Shown here one piece after another: positions 21,523 through 33,878 of a DNA stretch of 64,000 bases; position 1 is the stretch's first letter, and the number at the start of each line of letters is the position of its first letter. The position numbers and the translations under genes are program-made. Under the pieces are notes generated by a model. It was not told the DNA's origin. It searched no databases and worked only from the letters and a program-made list of their open reading frames with translations. The stretch is from Haliotis asinina (Eukaryota; Mollusca; Gastropoda; Lepetellida; Haliotidae), in NCBI RefSeq assembly GCF_037392515.1, contig NC_090281.1:46290645-46354644 (forward strand), given 5' to 3'.

Positions 21523-24500
21523 TTATCCAAAGAATGGCTTCCCGAGGTGAAGGTGTGGGTTGTGTTGGTGGTGATTCGCGAGTTGCTGGTGGTGGGCTTG
21601 CACATGGACATTGTGAGCGTTGCCAGGCAACAGGCGTTGATTCTCAGCGTAGGCGTAAGCCTGTACATATGCACACATACATATATTGACAATCAATGAG
21701 AGAATAGTAGACTCGGTAAGAAGATGTACATGTTCAACAATTTCTATACATGCATTTCCTAGTGCATAGTTACCATTTTACCTTCTCATCTTGTGACGTC
21801 AAATCCAATGATTGCGAGTTCGAATCCCGGTTTGCCCCTGCGTTTCACCGCAGCGGTTACGGTCTAGTACCTTCGATTGGCTGAACCAGATATTCCAGTG
21901 ATCGATGTTATGAGCATCGCATGGGATATGAATATTAAAAACACCTAAATCATAATTCTATTTTTCAAACATTCTATCTTTCACTGCTAACATCACACTG
22001 CATGATGGGATATTGTTAAAAGCGGCGTAAAATATAACTCGCGGGAGAAACATTCAATAACATATTTGTCGTGTAGTTTTACGCCGCACTCAGCAATATT
22101 CCAGCTGTATCCCGGCAGTCCGTAAATAATCGACTCTGGACCAAACAATCCTGTTATCGACAGCATGAGTACTGATCAATGTAACGATGACATGTGTTAA
22201 CCAAGTCAGTGAGCCTGAACACTCGATCCCGTGAGTTGTTTCTTACGAAAAGCTTAGGTTGCTGAGGACCTCGGATCTTCTCGGAAGTTCTAACTCGGAT
22301 CTTCACGGGTCTTCAATCTATATACTAGTTTAAATCGATTCGGAACTTAATGACAGAACAGCGATAGAAGCCTTACAAAGTATTACAGTAAGTTAGTACT
22401 CTATACTTACAATAGTCATATAGGCATCAAACTCTTGTCTGTCAAGAACGCCGTCAGCTAAAATTTAGGAACGGAACAATGTATACGCTTTGTATGCTTT
22501 AGTGGGTGAGAGGGTTTAGTTAACGCCGTCCACAGCAATAATCCAGCTATATGGCGGTGGCGTGTGCTATAGTAAAATTACAGGGAACAATATAGCAAGC
22601 ATTAAAGTAATGAAAATAATGCATAAAATATCCAACTTAATACCTAGCTGAATACAAAACGTCAACTAAAACATAACCAACATATTAACATAGCTCAAAT
22701 GTTCACCGAAACATATTTAGTGGAGCGTGAGAAATTAGCATTGACAGTTATATGAGTGAATCACCCTTACCCTTACTGTCATATACCTACTCTTAGTGTC
22801 CATACATCTACCTTTAGTGTCATATACCTACCCTTAGTGTCCATACATCCACCCATAGTGTCATATATCTACAATTAGGGTCCATACATCTACCTTTAGT
22901 GTCATATACCTACCCTTAGTGTCCATACATATACCTTTAGTGTCATATACCTACCCTTAGTGTCCATATATCTACCCTTGTTGCTCACATACCTACCATT
23001 TCGGTTCATATATACATCCTTGGAGTCCACACACCTACCTTTGACGTCGATATGATTACCGTTTCCGTACATATATCTACCCTTTGTTGTCATGTATCAC
23101 CCTTTCGTGTTCAAGACCTATCATTGGCGTTCATATACTGCTACTGGCGTCCATTACACTACCCTTGACGTACACATACCTACCGTTACTGTCAGCAATG
23201 TTCATCATTGGGAGCAGGTCTTGTTCATCGATGATTTCATCCTTGTGACCGTCAAAGAAGGAGAAAAGCCCGTCAGCGATCTTCTCCGTGTCCCCGTAAG
23301 CTGCCGTCCAGAAGGCCTTGAAGTCCACCCGAGTCAGAGCCGTCGGGTCATTGACGCCAGGTGCTGCAACAGCAGATGCATGCATCTGAGTTTTGGCGCT
23401 ATTGTTAACATTTCACACACTCGGTACTGACGGCCATACCATACCACAAACAGGATTCACTCACTTTGGACGTCCGTAGCGAGTCTTTGGAGTCATGTTT
23501 AGCTGCCCCCTTACGCTCTGAAGTGTACGTGTGTGTGTGCGTGCGTGCGTGCGTGTGTGTATTTTCATTTTTTCAGATTGGATAGGAAGTATGAGCGTTA
23601 AGAAGTTTTCAACGACAGACGTCTTACGATCGCACCACCTTGTTTCTTTATCACCATGCCTAACACAACGCAGGAGCCCCATACACACGCATGGGGTGTC
23701 ATTCCTGATTTCGACGGGTTTCAAGGAGGTCGATAAATCATTGCAGATCATAATTTTTGACAGTCACCTTCCATCACACAATTGTTAGTGTTTGTTTGTA
23801 GCCTTTTGGGGGGCTTTGTTTGAAAATGGAAATCGTATATATGCAACTTTCACGTATTACACCAGTCGTATTTGTGATGGAAGTGCCCTCAAAACATTCA
23901 TTATTATCACATCAACATTGACTCCGATGTACCTCCCAATTAAAAGTAAAAGTTAAGTTCCTATTTTTTCAAATAGTGGAGGTCTAAAAAACCGCAAACT
24001 TGGGGACAGTAGGCATGTCTCTAAGGATTCTAGTTTCGTTGCCACTCAAAACTGTAAAGACCCAAGCTGGGCTCCGTCTCTCATATAGCACTAAACTTTG
24101 GTGCAAGTTAATAGCGCGTAAAGGGCACGATGATGAAAGCGAAGCTACTGTTTGTGTTTAGAACGATGGAAGTTTGTTAAATACACCAAGTAAAGGAAAT
24201 TAAAAACAACAACATGATATGTATCGATATTTAAACTACGTCAGTCGACAGTCGACAGTCGTCAGTCATGTTCTGAAACTCTTCCTCTGTGCATGAGCTC
24301 TAACGGTTGTAAGTGGTATGACATTACTCTCAGAGAGCGAAGGCGTCATGTTCCATTGACTACGTCGGGTGATTCCTTGATATCCGTGATTTTGTCTGAA
24401 TAGTTGACTGAAAAAAATGAAATTTGCTCTGATAGATGTTGAATGACCGTAGGCAGACCAGGAGGCAGGGTGGCAGCTGCCCGTCTAGAATTCTTTTACA

Positions 24501-26570
24501 GATTACTTTTTATGCATCGAAGTATTGACTTAAGATTCTTTTAACGTTGACAGTGAGCCCCCTTATTAAGAAAAGTTAACTATGCCCCTGGTTATTCAGA
24601 CGTATTAGTGAAAAAGAAAAACATGGTTATCAAGCAAAAGACTAAATAGTAATACTCAGTTAATAGTCCATAAGGCACTCGAGTTTGACTGTCAACGAGC
24701 ATCGTGTATGAGCCAATCAGATTTCTCCAAACGAGGCATTTAATTTTTATGTTTTCATATGTCTACTGTGGATCTGTAATACCAAGAGTGTAATATTACA
24801 GTAGATGTCATTTGAAGACCGTATTTAATATCGATATCAAATATTTATTCACACGCTTTGCCTTGGATAAAACATAAAAACTTTGAGCAAAGTGAAAATA
24901 TGGTTTGACCTCGCATGTTGCTACGTAAATATTGCAACGGCCGACGTCATGTACCGCTGAATGGCGTACACCGCCATACGTCAAATGACCAGTCGATGGC
25001 CGCACGAGACGTTGTTTCACAATGTTACACAGAAGTCGGGATTGTAAAAAGTAAGTGCACAAAAACGTACGTGGTCTCATCATCGACCGAAAGAACACCC
25101 CAATCTCGTCAGGAGTGAGATCACCGCCATTAGGGTTCATGTCCGCCCATATTTGGTCGAAGTTCTGAGCGAAGATAGGGCTGAAACGACAAATTACCAG
25201 TGTTATCACAAAGAATAAAGAATAAATAGGGAATTGAAAATTGTGCCTGGTTTGTTTGTTTTTAGTTTTTGTTTGTTTTGTTGTTGTTGTGTATTGTTAG
25301 GGTTTTGGGTTTTTTCACTTTTATTTATGTTTGGGGACTGGGTTGGGGTGGGGTGTGTCGCTGTTTTCTGTTGTTTCCTATCAGACTCAGAATATGTGTT
25401 ATGTCATGGAACCATAACATTAACTTTATGTTATCCGGAAGAAGTAAAAATGTGTGTGGACAACAAGAGCAACAACAAGAGCAACAACAAGAGCAGCAGC
25501 AGCAACAACACCCATACAACATACAGTTCACCTTCCACTATCTAAGGCAAAGTGTGTTAAATCAGGACCGAAGCCAGCCCGAGGGGAGGAGGGGAGCTAC
25601 ACTAGAATTATTTTACAGAGTATTTTTTGTACATGAAAATACGTATTGATATTAACATTCTTTTGAGTGTCTACCCTGGCACCGAAGAAAAAAACTGAAG
25701 GCATATTGTGCAATACATAATGATACTTAACCAACTAAAGACTTCATTACTAAAAGGATTGCATAAACATATTTAACATGTTTAGTTCTGAACATTATGC
25801 ACATAGCAAAACGTTTGAACAAAGAATTTTTATTAAAAAAATAATTTTAGATAAAACTATACATTACATAAATGGAGTACTTTCAGCTTCAGAAAGCAGG
25901 AAATTACATCTGACAGCATTTAATTTTATAAAAATTCACGGCGGAACAAGCTAAAAGATCCTCGGCTGCCCCTTGAACGTGAATATTACAACCCCTATTA
26001 AGAAACACTAAGTATGTCCCTGTAAAACGCAAAGTTCAAGAAGCACCGTCAGTGCTGTCGTATAATTGATGATGATATAAACATGCCCTTTGGAAGTCAT
26101 ATGTCTTGTTCTCCAAGGCTTGCGGGTAAACATTTCAGCAGTCAAAGAAAACAAACACTTATATGTCTCTTCTGAAAAGAGTGGCCCATACGGCTGATTT
26201 CACCATTCAGGTATGATGCTAATAAGCAAATTTTTGGATGATGGACGCCATTACACAGATTTTTGAATCTGCATCGTTGTGGTCTGTGAATACTCACATT
26301 TGGACGCAACAAACCAGTGATTCCTAGCATCATGACACATCCTTCTATTGCATCCAGATTTCGGTATTTATAGACCATTAGGATATAGCGGGAACTTCAC
26401 CAACCAGGACGTGAAAGTGTGATTCCAATTTCAATCGAATGTGGTACTGGTGCAGTTATGGTCAAGGAATCCAAGGGGAATTTCAACAAGAGGAACGACG
26501 AGTTGATGACAGGTGGTGTTTGGTTGTCTTACCTGACTAGCAGCAGGATTCCCAGGAACAGTCGACTCAT
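21523..26570 (-). CDS. Gene B: secreted EF-hand protein with His-rich tail, five exons
   Basis: Exons in gene order: 26533-26570, 25071-25180, 23184-23363, 22411-22457, 21523-21660. They total 513 nt, 170 residues. Sites are GT-AG, with phases 2, 1, 1, 0 as in gene A. The start MSRLFLGILLLVSPIFAQ is a signal peptide with likely cleavage after AQ. EF-like unit 1 is DMNPNGGDLTPDE, 13 positions and so atypical. Unit 2 is DGHKDEIIDEQD, lacking the usual Gly6. Unit 3 is the canonical DSNADGVLDRQE, assembled across exons 3 and 4. The 45-residue last exon is AYAYAENQRLLPGN followed by a tail with 9 His. It is probably secreted and binds Ca2+, with possible metal binding by the tail; all function is inferred. 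I do not recognise a named family. A 21-bp array begins at the exon 3 donor. Confidence 0.87.
22073..22262 (-). mobile_element. SINE type II in gene B intron 4
   Basis: GTAGTTTTACGCCGCACTCA tail at the left and the CGATGACATGTGTTAACCAA head block at the right. Duplicated at 34457-34640. Confidence 0.8.
22508..22556 (-). mobile_element. SINE tail fragment
   Basis: GGTTTAGTTAACGCCGTCCA then CAGCAATAATCCAGCTATAT. Tail only; duplicated near 34893-34941. It lies in gene B intron 3, about 50 bp upstream of exon 4. Confidence 0.6.
22770..23184. repeat. 21-bp minisatellite derived from the exon 3 donor of gene B
   Basis: On the minus strand units read roughly AAGGGTAGGTATATGGACAC then TA, about 19 copies. 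The copy nearest exon 3 is the real junction, AACG|GTAGGTATGTGTACG. The array extends from it into intron 3, and divergence is highest near the exon. Because 21 is a multiple of 3, the units keep a 7-residue open frame (GRYMDTK-like), which explains a spurious minus-strand frame here. Confidence 0.88.
25234..25512. repeat. GT-rich tract followed by CAA/CAG trinucleotides
   Basis: Intron 1 of gene B holds a TTTGTTTG/GGGTTGGGG-rich tract and then CAA/CAG repeats (about 25461-25510). The same structure with a shorter trinucleotide tract is at 37530-37790 in gene C. Confidence 0.75.
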
Positions 26571-26623
26571 AGTGTCTGGAAGCAATGGAACCAAAATCTA
26601 CATGGTTGCCCTGGTGACTAATA

Positions 26624-26742
26624 GAATGAGTGAACGAGTATGGTTTGACACCGCTTTTAGCAATCTTCCAATGTTCTCGGAGAGGGACACCGGAAATGAG
26701 CGTCACATCTTGTTCCCATGCGCCATACCGAAACATAAGTCT
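26624..26742 (-). mobile_element. SINE type I just upstream of the gene B start codon
   Basis: GAATGAGTGAACGAG tail end and AGCAATCTTCCAATGTTCTC core; the head has diverged. The tail end lies about 54 bp 5' of the gene B ATG, so it is probably in the 5' untranslated region or core promoter. Shared with gene C. Confidence 0.7.
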
Positions 26743-27404
26743 GATTAACCCCTTCAGATAATGACCTACGTTTCAGCCGATCCGAATTTTCTAGTGTGAA
26801 ATTCAAAATAGACACCACTAACAACTCTGGGTAAAATGAATTCCTATTCCTTGTTTCATAAGAAAATGGTATTTACAAATGAATTTTAATTATAAAATTT
26901 GATAACGCCGTCTTTCTATACTTTATGTCGAGGTTCAGGCAGCACATCTTTACTATGGAATCACAGACCGCCCCTGTTTGGTGAGGTCGTAAAATGATTC
27001 GCAATGCGTCTGGCTCTGTTATTATTTTTTAAAATATTTTTTATCATTATTATTATTTTGGGGGTTTGGCAGAGCCTTGTTTTGAGATTTCCACGATTTC
27101 CAAGTAAGAGCTCGTTGTACTACATGTTTGCTAGGATTAGAAGGAGCGTAGTGTTGCAATATACAAGTACTTACACTTATCAGATTTTACTGATTAATAT
27201 TCATGCATCCCGTTAAATGACATAGTCTAAAAATTCTGCACTGGTTATCGCACTAAGTTGCTCAATAGGACGGATCCCAGTAAACAGGAAATGAGACTGT
27301 TCTGTAATCAATGTTTTGACATGAAATCGAAAAGCGTCTTCGGCGTGACCAGTAAACATTAGGCTACCCCACCGCCCACTGACCAACAGAAGACACCGTT
27401 GCAC

Positions 27405-27515
27405 TAGAGTTGATGTGTCTTTATGGGTATACGACAAGACAAAACAACAGTTGCACTAGAGTTGATGTGTCTGTATGGGTATACGAAAAGACAAAACGAC
27501 AGTTGCACCTACGTC
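27405..27515. repeat. 57-bp tandem duplication
   Basis: Two similar copies of a unit containing GAGTTGATGTGTCTGTATGG and ACAAAACAACAGTTGCAC. A more diverged relative follows at about 27742-27795. Only one copy is evident at the matching place in duplication copy 2. Confidence 0.7.
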
Positions 27516-27587
27516 GGTGTGTATAGTATTACATTGGTACATAGCAATACTAGGTTTATTTGTTTGTGGCTTACATTGTTTGTGTCC

Positions 27588-27722
27588 AGAATGGACCAGA
27601 GAAACCAGTGACAACATGAGCATCAACTGGAATACGAAGTGTTAACCACATCAGCGAGTCTGACCGCCCAACCTCGTTAGTCGGGTTAGTCATGCTTGCG
27701 ACAAGCATGGATGGTTGAGGAC
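27588..27722 (-). mobile_element. SINE type II fragment
   Basis: ATGGACCAGAGAAACCAGTG through the head block GACAAGCATGGATGGTTGAG. The tail is missing or lost. Confidence 0.68.
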
Positions 27723-28310
27723 CAAGTCTTGGACCCGACACCATGACAATACGAAACAACAGTTGCATCTGAGTTGGGTGTTTATATCCTTATACGACCA
27801 TAGAAAGCAACCCATGTACAAACGATGAACGGATGGTGTCATGAAACACAGTCCAGAGAAACAAGCTATCACAAGTGACCAATTCAAAACAGCAGATGGG
27901 ATAATCAGTGCAACTATAATCATGAAAACGAATAAAGGGACACAAGAAATTACAAGTGTTCCTTTCTCCTTTTCCAGATGTCTTTCACTGTGAGTGAAAT
28001 TCTGGGAATATATAAAGGAACACTTGTACTATCACGTGTTCCCTAATTTGTTTCCATGAGGATATATCTTAACTAAATAGTGGAATTACTGCTTCATAGC
28101 GCAACCGAAGCGATCCTAAAACTACCCAGCTGCATTAAACAAAGGAACTAAAATAAAGTTGATAAGCAACAGAATAACACCGTTTACACTTACGTTGTTG
28201 CGTGTCCTATCAGAGGAGCAGCGTTAACGATTATGCTTGAAGTGTCGAGTTTTTAAAACTGGTTTCTAGATAAGTAATCAAGATTATCAGCACACAGGAT
28301 TGACGAAACA

Positions 28311-31300
28311 CTTACCCTGGCGTTACTGAAACAACTGACATTTACCCCAGAGCTACGAGAACAATTGACATTTACCCTGGCGTTACTGAGACTACTCACA
28401 ATCACGCCAGAGTTACTGAAACAACTGATATTTACACCCAGAGTTACTGGAACAACTCACATTTACCCCCAGAGTTACTGAAACAACTGATATTTACCCC
28501 CAGAGTTACTGGAACAACTGACATTTACCCCGGAGTTACTGGAACAACTGACATTTACCCCAGAGTTACTGGTACAACTGACATTTACCCTAGAGTTACT
28601 GGTACAACTGACATTTACCTATACTGGTACAACTGACCCTTAAACCCGAGTTACTGGAACAACTGACATTTACCCCAGAGTTACTGGTACAACTGACATT
28701 CGCCCCAGAGTTACTGGAACAACTGACATTTACCCCGGAGTTACTGGTACAACTGACATTTACCCTAGAGTCACTGGTACAACTGACATTTACCCATACT
28801 GGTACAACTGACACTTAAACCCGAGTTACTGGAACAACTGACATTTACCCCAGACTTACTGGTACAACTGACATTCGCCCCAGAGTTACTGGAACAACTG
28901 ACATTTACCCCAGAGTTACTGGAACAACTGACATTTCCCCCAGAGTTACTGCTACAACTGATATTTACCCCGGAGTTACTGGAACAACTGACATTTACCC
29001 CAGAGTTACTGGTACAACTGACATTTACCCCAGAGTTACTGGTACAACTGACATTTACCCCAGAGTTACTGGTGCAACTGACATTTACCCCAGAGTTACT
29101 GGAACAACTGACATTTATCCAAGAGTTACTGGAACAACTGACATTTACCCCAGAGTTACTGGTACAACTGACATTCGCCCCAGAGCTACTGGAACAACTG
29201 ACATTTTCCCCAGAGTTACTGGAACAACTGACATTTACCCCAGAGTTACTGGTACAACTGACATTTACCCCAGAGTTACTGGAACAACTGACATTTACCC
29301 CAGAGTTACTAGAACAACTGACATTTACCCCAGAGTTACTGGAACAACTGATATTTACCCCAGAGTTACTGGTACAACTGACATTTACCTCAGAGTTACT
29401 GGTACAACTGACACTTAAACCCGAGTTACTGGTACAACTGATATTTACCCCAGAGTTACTGGTACAACTGACATTTACCCCAGAGTTACTGGAACAACTG
29501 ACATTTACCCCAGAGTTACTGGAACAACTGACATTTACCCCAGAGTTACTGGAACAACTGACATTTACCCCAGAGTTACTGGTACAACTGACATTTACCT
29601 CAGAGTTACTGGTACAGCTGACATTTTCCCCAGAGTTACTGGTACAACTGACACTTAAACCCGAGTTACTGGTACAACTGACATTTACCCCAGAGTTACT
29701 GGAACAACGGACTTTTACCCCAGAGTTACTGCTACAACTGACACTTAAACCCGAGCTACTGGAACAACTGACATTTACCCCGGAGTTACTTAAACAACTG
29801 AATTCTACCCCGGACTTACTGGAACAACTGACATTTACCCTGGCGTTACTGGAGCAACTGACATTTACCCTGGCGTTACTGGAACAAAGTGACATCTACC
29901 CCGGAGTTACTGGAACGACTGACATTCGCCCCAGAGTTACTGGGACAACTGACATTTACCCCAGAGTTACTGGTACAACTGACACTTAAACCCGAGTTAC
30001 TGGTACAACTGATATTTACCCCAGAGTTACTGGTACAACTGACATTTACCCCAGAGTTACTGGAACAACTGACATTTACCCCAGAGTTACTGGAACAACT
30101 GACATTTACCCCAGAGTTACTGGAACAACTGACATTTACCCCAGAGTTACTGGTACAACTGACATTTACCTCAGAGTTACTGGTACAGCTGACATTTTCC
30201 CCAGAGTTACTGGTACAACTGACATTTACCCTGGCGTTACTGAAACAACTGACATTTACTCTAGAGTTACTGGAACAACTGACATTTACCCCAGAGCTAC
30301 GAGAACAACTGACATTTATCCAAGAGTTACTGGAACAACTGACATTTACCTCAGAGTTACTGGTACAACTGACATTTACCCCAGAGTTACTGGTACAACT
30401 GACATTCGCCCCAGAGCTACTGGAACAACTGACATTTTCCCCAGAGTTACTGGAACAACTGATATTTACCCCAGAGTTACTGGTACAACTGACATTTACC
30501 CCAGAGTTACTGGAACAACTGACATTTACCCCAGAGTTACTGGAACAACTGACATTTACCCCAGAGTTACTGGAACAACTGACATTTACCCCAGAGTTAC
30601 TGGTACAACTGACATTTACCCCAGAGTTACTGGTACAACTGACACTTAAACCCGAGTTACTGGTACAACTGACATTTACCCCAGAGTTACTGGTACAACT
30701 GACATTTACCCCAGAGTTACTGGAACAACTGACATTTACCCCAGAGTTACTGGAACAACTGACATTTACCCCAGAGTTACTAGAACAACTGACATTTACC
30801 CCAGAGTTACTGGTACAACTGACATTTACCTCAGAGTTACTGGTACAGCTGACATTTTCCCCAGAGTTACTGGTACAACTGACACTTAAACCCGAGCTAC
30901 TGGAACAACTGACATTTACCCCGGAGTTACTTAAACAACTGAATTCTACCCCGGACTTACTGGAACAACTGACATTTACCCTGGCGTTACTGGAGCAACT
31001 GACATTTACCCTGGCGTTAGTGGAACAAAGTGACATCTACCCCGGAGTTACTGGAACGACTGACATTCGTCCCAGAGTTACTGGGACAACTGACATTTAC
31101 CCCAGAGTTACTGGTACAACTGACATTTACCCCGGAGTTACTGAAACAACTGACATTTACCCTGGCGTTACTGAAACAACTGACATTTACTCTAGAGTTA
31201 CTGGAACAACTGACATTTACCCCAGAGCTACGAGAACAACTGACATTTACCCCAGAGTTACTGGTACAACTGACATTTACCCCGGAGTTACTGAAACAAC

Positions 31301-32020
31301 TGACATTTACCCTGGCGTTACTGGAACAACTGACATTTACTCTAGAGTTACTGGAACAACTGACATTTAAGCCAGAGCTACTGGAAAAACTGACATTTAC
31401 CCCGGAGTTACTTAAACGTCTGACATTTACCCCGGAGCTACTTAAACAAATGAATTTTATCCCGGAGTTACTGGAACAACTGTCATTTACCCTGACATTA
31501 CCGGAACAACTGACATTTACCCCGGAGCTACTTAAACAACTGAATTTTACCCCGGAGTTACTGGAACAACTGACATTTACCCCAGAGTTACTTAAACAAC
31601 TGACATTTAAACCAGAGCTACTGGAACAACTGACATTTACCCCGGAGCTACTTAAACAAATGAATTTTATCCCGAAGTTACTGGAACAACTGACATTTAC
31701 CCCGGAGTTACTGGAACAACTGTCATTTACCCTGGCATTACCGGAACAACTGACATTTACCCCGGAGCTACTTAAACAACTGAATTTTACCACTGAGTTA
31801 CTGGAACAACTGACATTTACCCCAGAGTTACTTAAACAACTGACATTTAAACCAGAGCTACTGGAACAACTGACATTTACCCCGGAGTTACTTAAACGTC
31901 TGACATTTACCCCGGAGTTACTTAAACGTCTGACATTTACCCCGGAGTTACTTAAACAACTGAATTCTACCCCGGAGTTACTGGAACAACAGACATTTAC
32001 CCCAGAGTTATTGGAAGTCA
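28311..32020. repeat. 30-bp satellite array, about 124 units, with higher-order repeats
   Basis: The unit is close to CCAGAGTTACTGGAACAACT then GACATTTACC. Variants (GGTACAACTG, CTTAAACAACTG, TGGCGTTACTG) recur in blocks. Blocks 28741-29880 and 29881-31020 form a higher-order repeat of about 1.14 kb, each starting with the same variant order. Because the period is a multiple of 3 and the unit lacks stops in several frames, long repetitive frames exist on both strands (LTFTPELLEQ plus, SNSGVNVSCS minus). I treat these as by-products, not genes. The array sits exactly at the junction between the two segmental duplication copies. Confidence 0.93.
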
Positions 32021-32478
32021 TGACATTGAGCGCGAATATATCACTGTTAGTTTGGAAGAAAACGTATGTCAATAATCTTTCAGACTAACCATAAATGACC
32101 TCAAATTCTGGCCACGATCATTTCTGAATTTATGCACACTGTTTTATGTAGCCATTAAACGGTAAGTAATTTTTATGACGGATACCACGTCACATGAACG
32201 TTCAGAAAGTTGATGGGCGTTTGTCTGTTCGAAAACAGAATGAGTGCAGATCTTAGTAATTGAACATCATTCCAACCCAGCTCTGCAAGGGCAGATGAGG
32301 TAAGGTATGCGAGGTAAGGTGCTACATATATCTGCAGTTCTCAAAACCGTGGCAATGTAGCAAAAGCCTCCAGATAAAGATTTTTTAGCCAAATTCGACG
32401 CTGACTTCGAAGATCGTGCATTTTAGTTCGCCTTGGAATAAATGTATATGTTTGTCAATGGGTGTCATCAGGACGGAA
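32021..32478. other. Single-copy spacer between satellite and duplication copy 2
   Basis: No feature seen. It contains a tiny AGGTAAGGTATGCGAGGTAA duplication near 32300 and nothing coding. Confidence 0.4.
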
Positions 32479-33030
32479 GAATACATTCGAGATATCAATT
32501 CACGGATATAACGAGCATGGAACTATTTACATTTTCGTGATATTTCCTGAGCTTGTTGTAAAAGCAGCATGTCGGTTCGTACCCGCCACTCAGGTTAGGA
32601 CCGCAGTTCCAAGGACTTGGATCTGCCTTTATTCATAATCCGAAGAATCAAACAGCATATTTAGAATTCCTGGCTAGACAGTCCCCAATTCCCCACGGCT
32701 TTGGTAAGTGTCGGTATATGAGTGTTATTGTGTGGCTGTGTTTCGCCGTAAACCAGCGTGTTTCCTGGGTCAAACCCGATAATTGTTTGCCACACTTAAT
32801 GTTTCAACTTCCAGAGGCTCCGTCCTCGCTTTATCCCCTCGAAGTCTTCCAAGAAGCACGTGTTATCCTCTGTATGACGCTGCAACGCACACACGCTCAT
32901 GCACGTACACACGTGCATGCACACACAGAGGTCATTCCCGGTGTCGTTATTTACCTGGAATATGGCTGAATGCGGCGTAAAACTATACCCACTTTATCCA
33001 TCAGCCCTTAGCATTACAATATACTCCTAG

Positions 33031-33117
33031 CTCTACAGCGCGATATCACTATAGCGCGCTCATTAGCGAGCGCTCAGCAGTCCCGGGTCGCGCGCCCGGT
33101 AAACTGCACTCTAGCCT
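33031..33117. mobile_element. 87-bp GC-rich insertion with 8-bp target duplication
   Basis: Present in duplication copy 2 and absent from copy 1. It is flanked by perfect 8-bp repeats ACTCCTAG (33023-33030 and 33118-33125), of which copy 1 has one. The interior is unusually GC-rich, with the near-palindrome CCCGGGTCGCGCGCCCGG. There is no coding capacity. Confidence 0.78.
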
Positions 33118-33290
33118 ACTCCTAGATGTAATTTGGGGCAAATGGGAAGAACTGGAAGTTTGGCAATATGGAGAATGGGATATATATTTACTCTGAGTCT
33201 CAGTTAGGAGATTTACTAAACTTATGTTTCGAAATCTGAGGTACGTTTCACGTGTAACGGATTCTGCAATAATCTTGATCGATGTGCATT

Positions 33291-33553
33291 AGAGCTGTGA
33301 CAATATATCGTAGCATCGATAATCGTGATATTTTATCAGACGATAAACATGTCGATGCCTTAACATTCTTAATTTTCACTAGAAAATGACGGTTATGTGA
33401 AAATTTAAACTGTTGCGTGATATAAAAGTTATACAATTGTAAAGAAAATATCTAAAAATAGCACATCATGATGTCCATCGAATAGAATCGTATCGTTTCA
33501 AGATATCGCGATACGTATCGTATCGTGAATCTTCTGTATCGTCACCCCTCAAA
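33291..33553. mobile_element. hAT-like MITE, present only in copy 2
   Basis: A 263-bp insertion absent from duplication copy 1, flanked by perfect 8-bp TGTGCATT repeats (33283-33290 and 33554-33561). The ends are partly inverted (AGAGCTGTGACAATAT left; GAGGGGTGACGATACA from the right) and the interior is rich in ATCGATA/TATCGT. The target duplication length and ends suit a hAT-type MITE; the family is inferred. Confidence 0.8.
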
Positions 33554-33699
33554 TGTGCATTCACCTGTTATCGTGGAGTTGGACAGGGGTTAACATTTGC
33601 CGTGTATCATCGTTCCTGTTGTGTGTGTTTGTACCCGTGCGTCAACCACTGCACTACATCACCGTGGAACAATGGGCACCACTGCGAGGGGCATCTGGG

Positions 33700-33802
33700 A
33701 TGGCGACATCGCTTTTAGCAATATTCCAGCAATATCACACCGGGGGGAACCAAAATTCGGCTTCACTCATTGTACCCATGTTAAGAATCGAACCTGGGTA
33801 TT
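33700..33802 (-). mobile_element. SINE type I (duplicate of the one at 21221)
   Basis: Same core and B-box region as in copy 1, but the head is cut short at the right. Confidence 0.72.
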
Positions 33803-33878
33803 ATATCGTGGAAATGATTTTCTCAAAACGACATATTCCTTGACAGTAGATTAAATTTTTATTTATTAAACACATCTC

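Larger units (their letters stand above)
20327..28310. repeat. Segmental duplication, copy 1 (contains gene B)
   Basis: Almost the whole stretch aligns by eye with 32479-39746, in the same orientation. The left limit is at GAATGCATTCGAGA against GAATACATTCGAGA. The right limit follows CACACAGGATTGACG. Exons, introns, SINEs and low-complexity tracts are shared in order, with a few percent substitutions and several insertions or deletions. For example, about 400 bp near 25985-26385 is present only here. Confidence 0.92.

Noticed and set aside
22902-23093. Minus frame with 7-residue GRYMDTK-like repeats
   Set aside because: Intronic 21-bp array of gene B; the same at 35623-35814 in gene C. Kept only as a possible read-through extension.
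28771-32088. Several open frames of 300-493 residues on both strands
   Set aside because: They coincide with the 30-bp satellite, whose period is a multiple of 3. Equal openness on both strands is expected from the repeat and there is no start or splice context.
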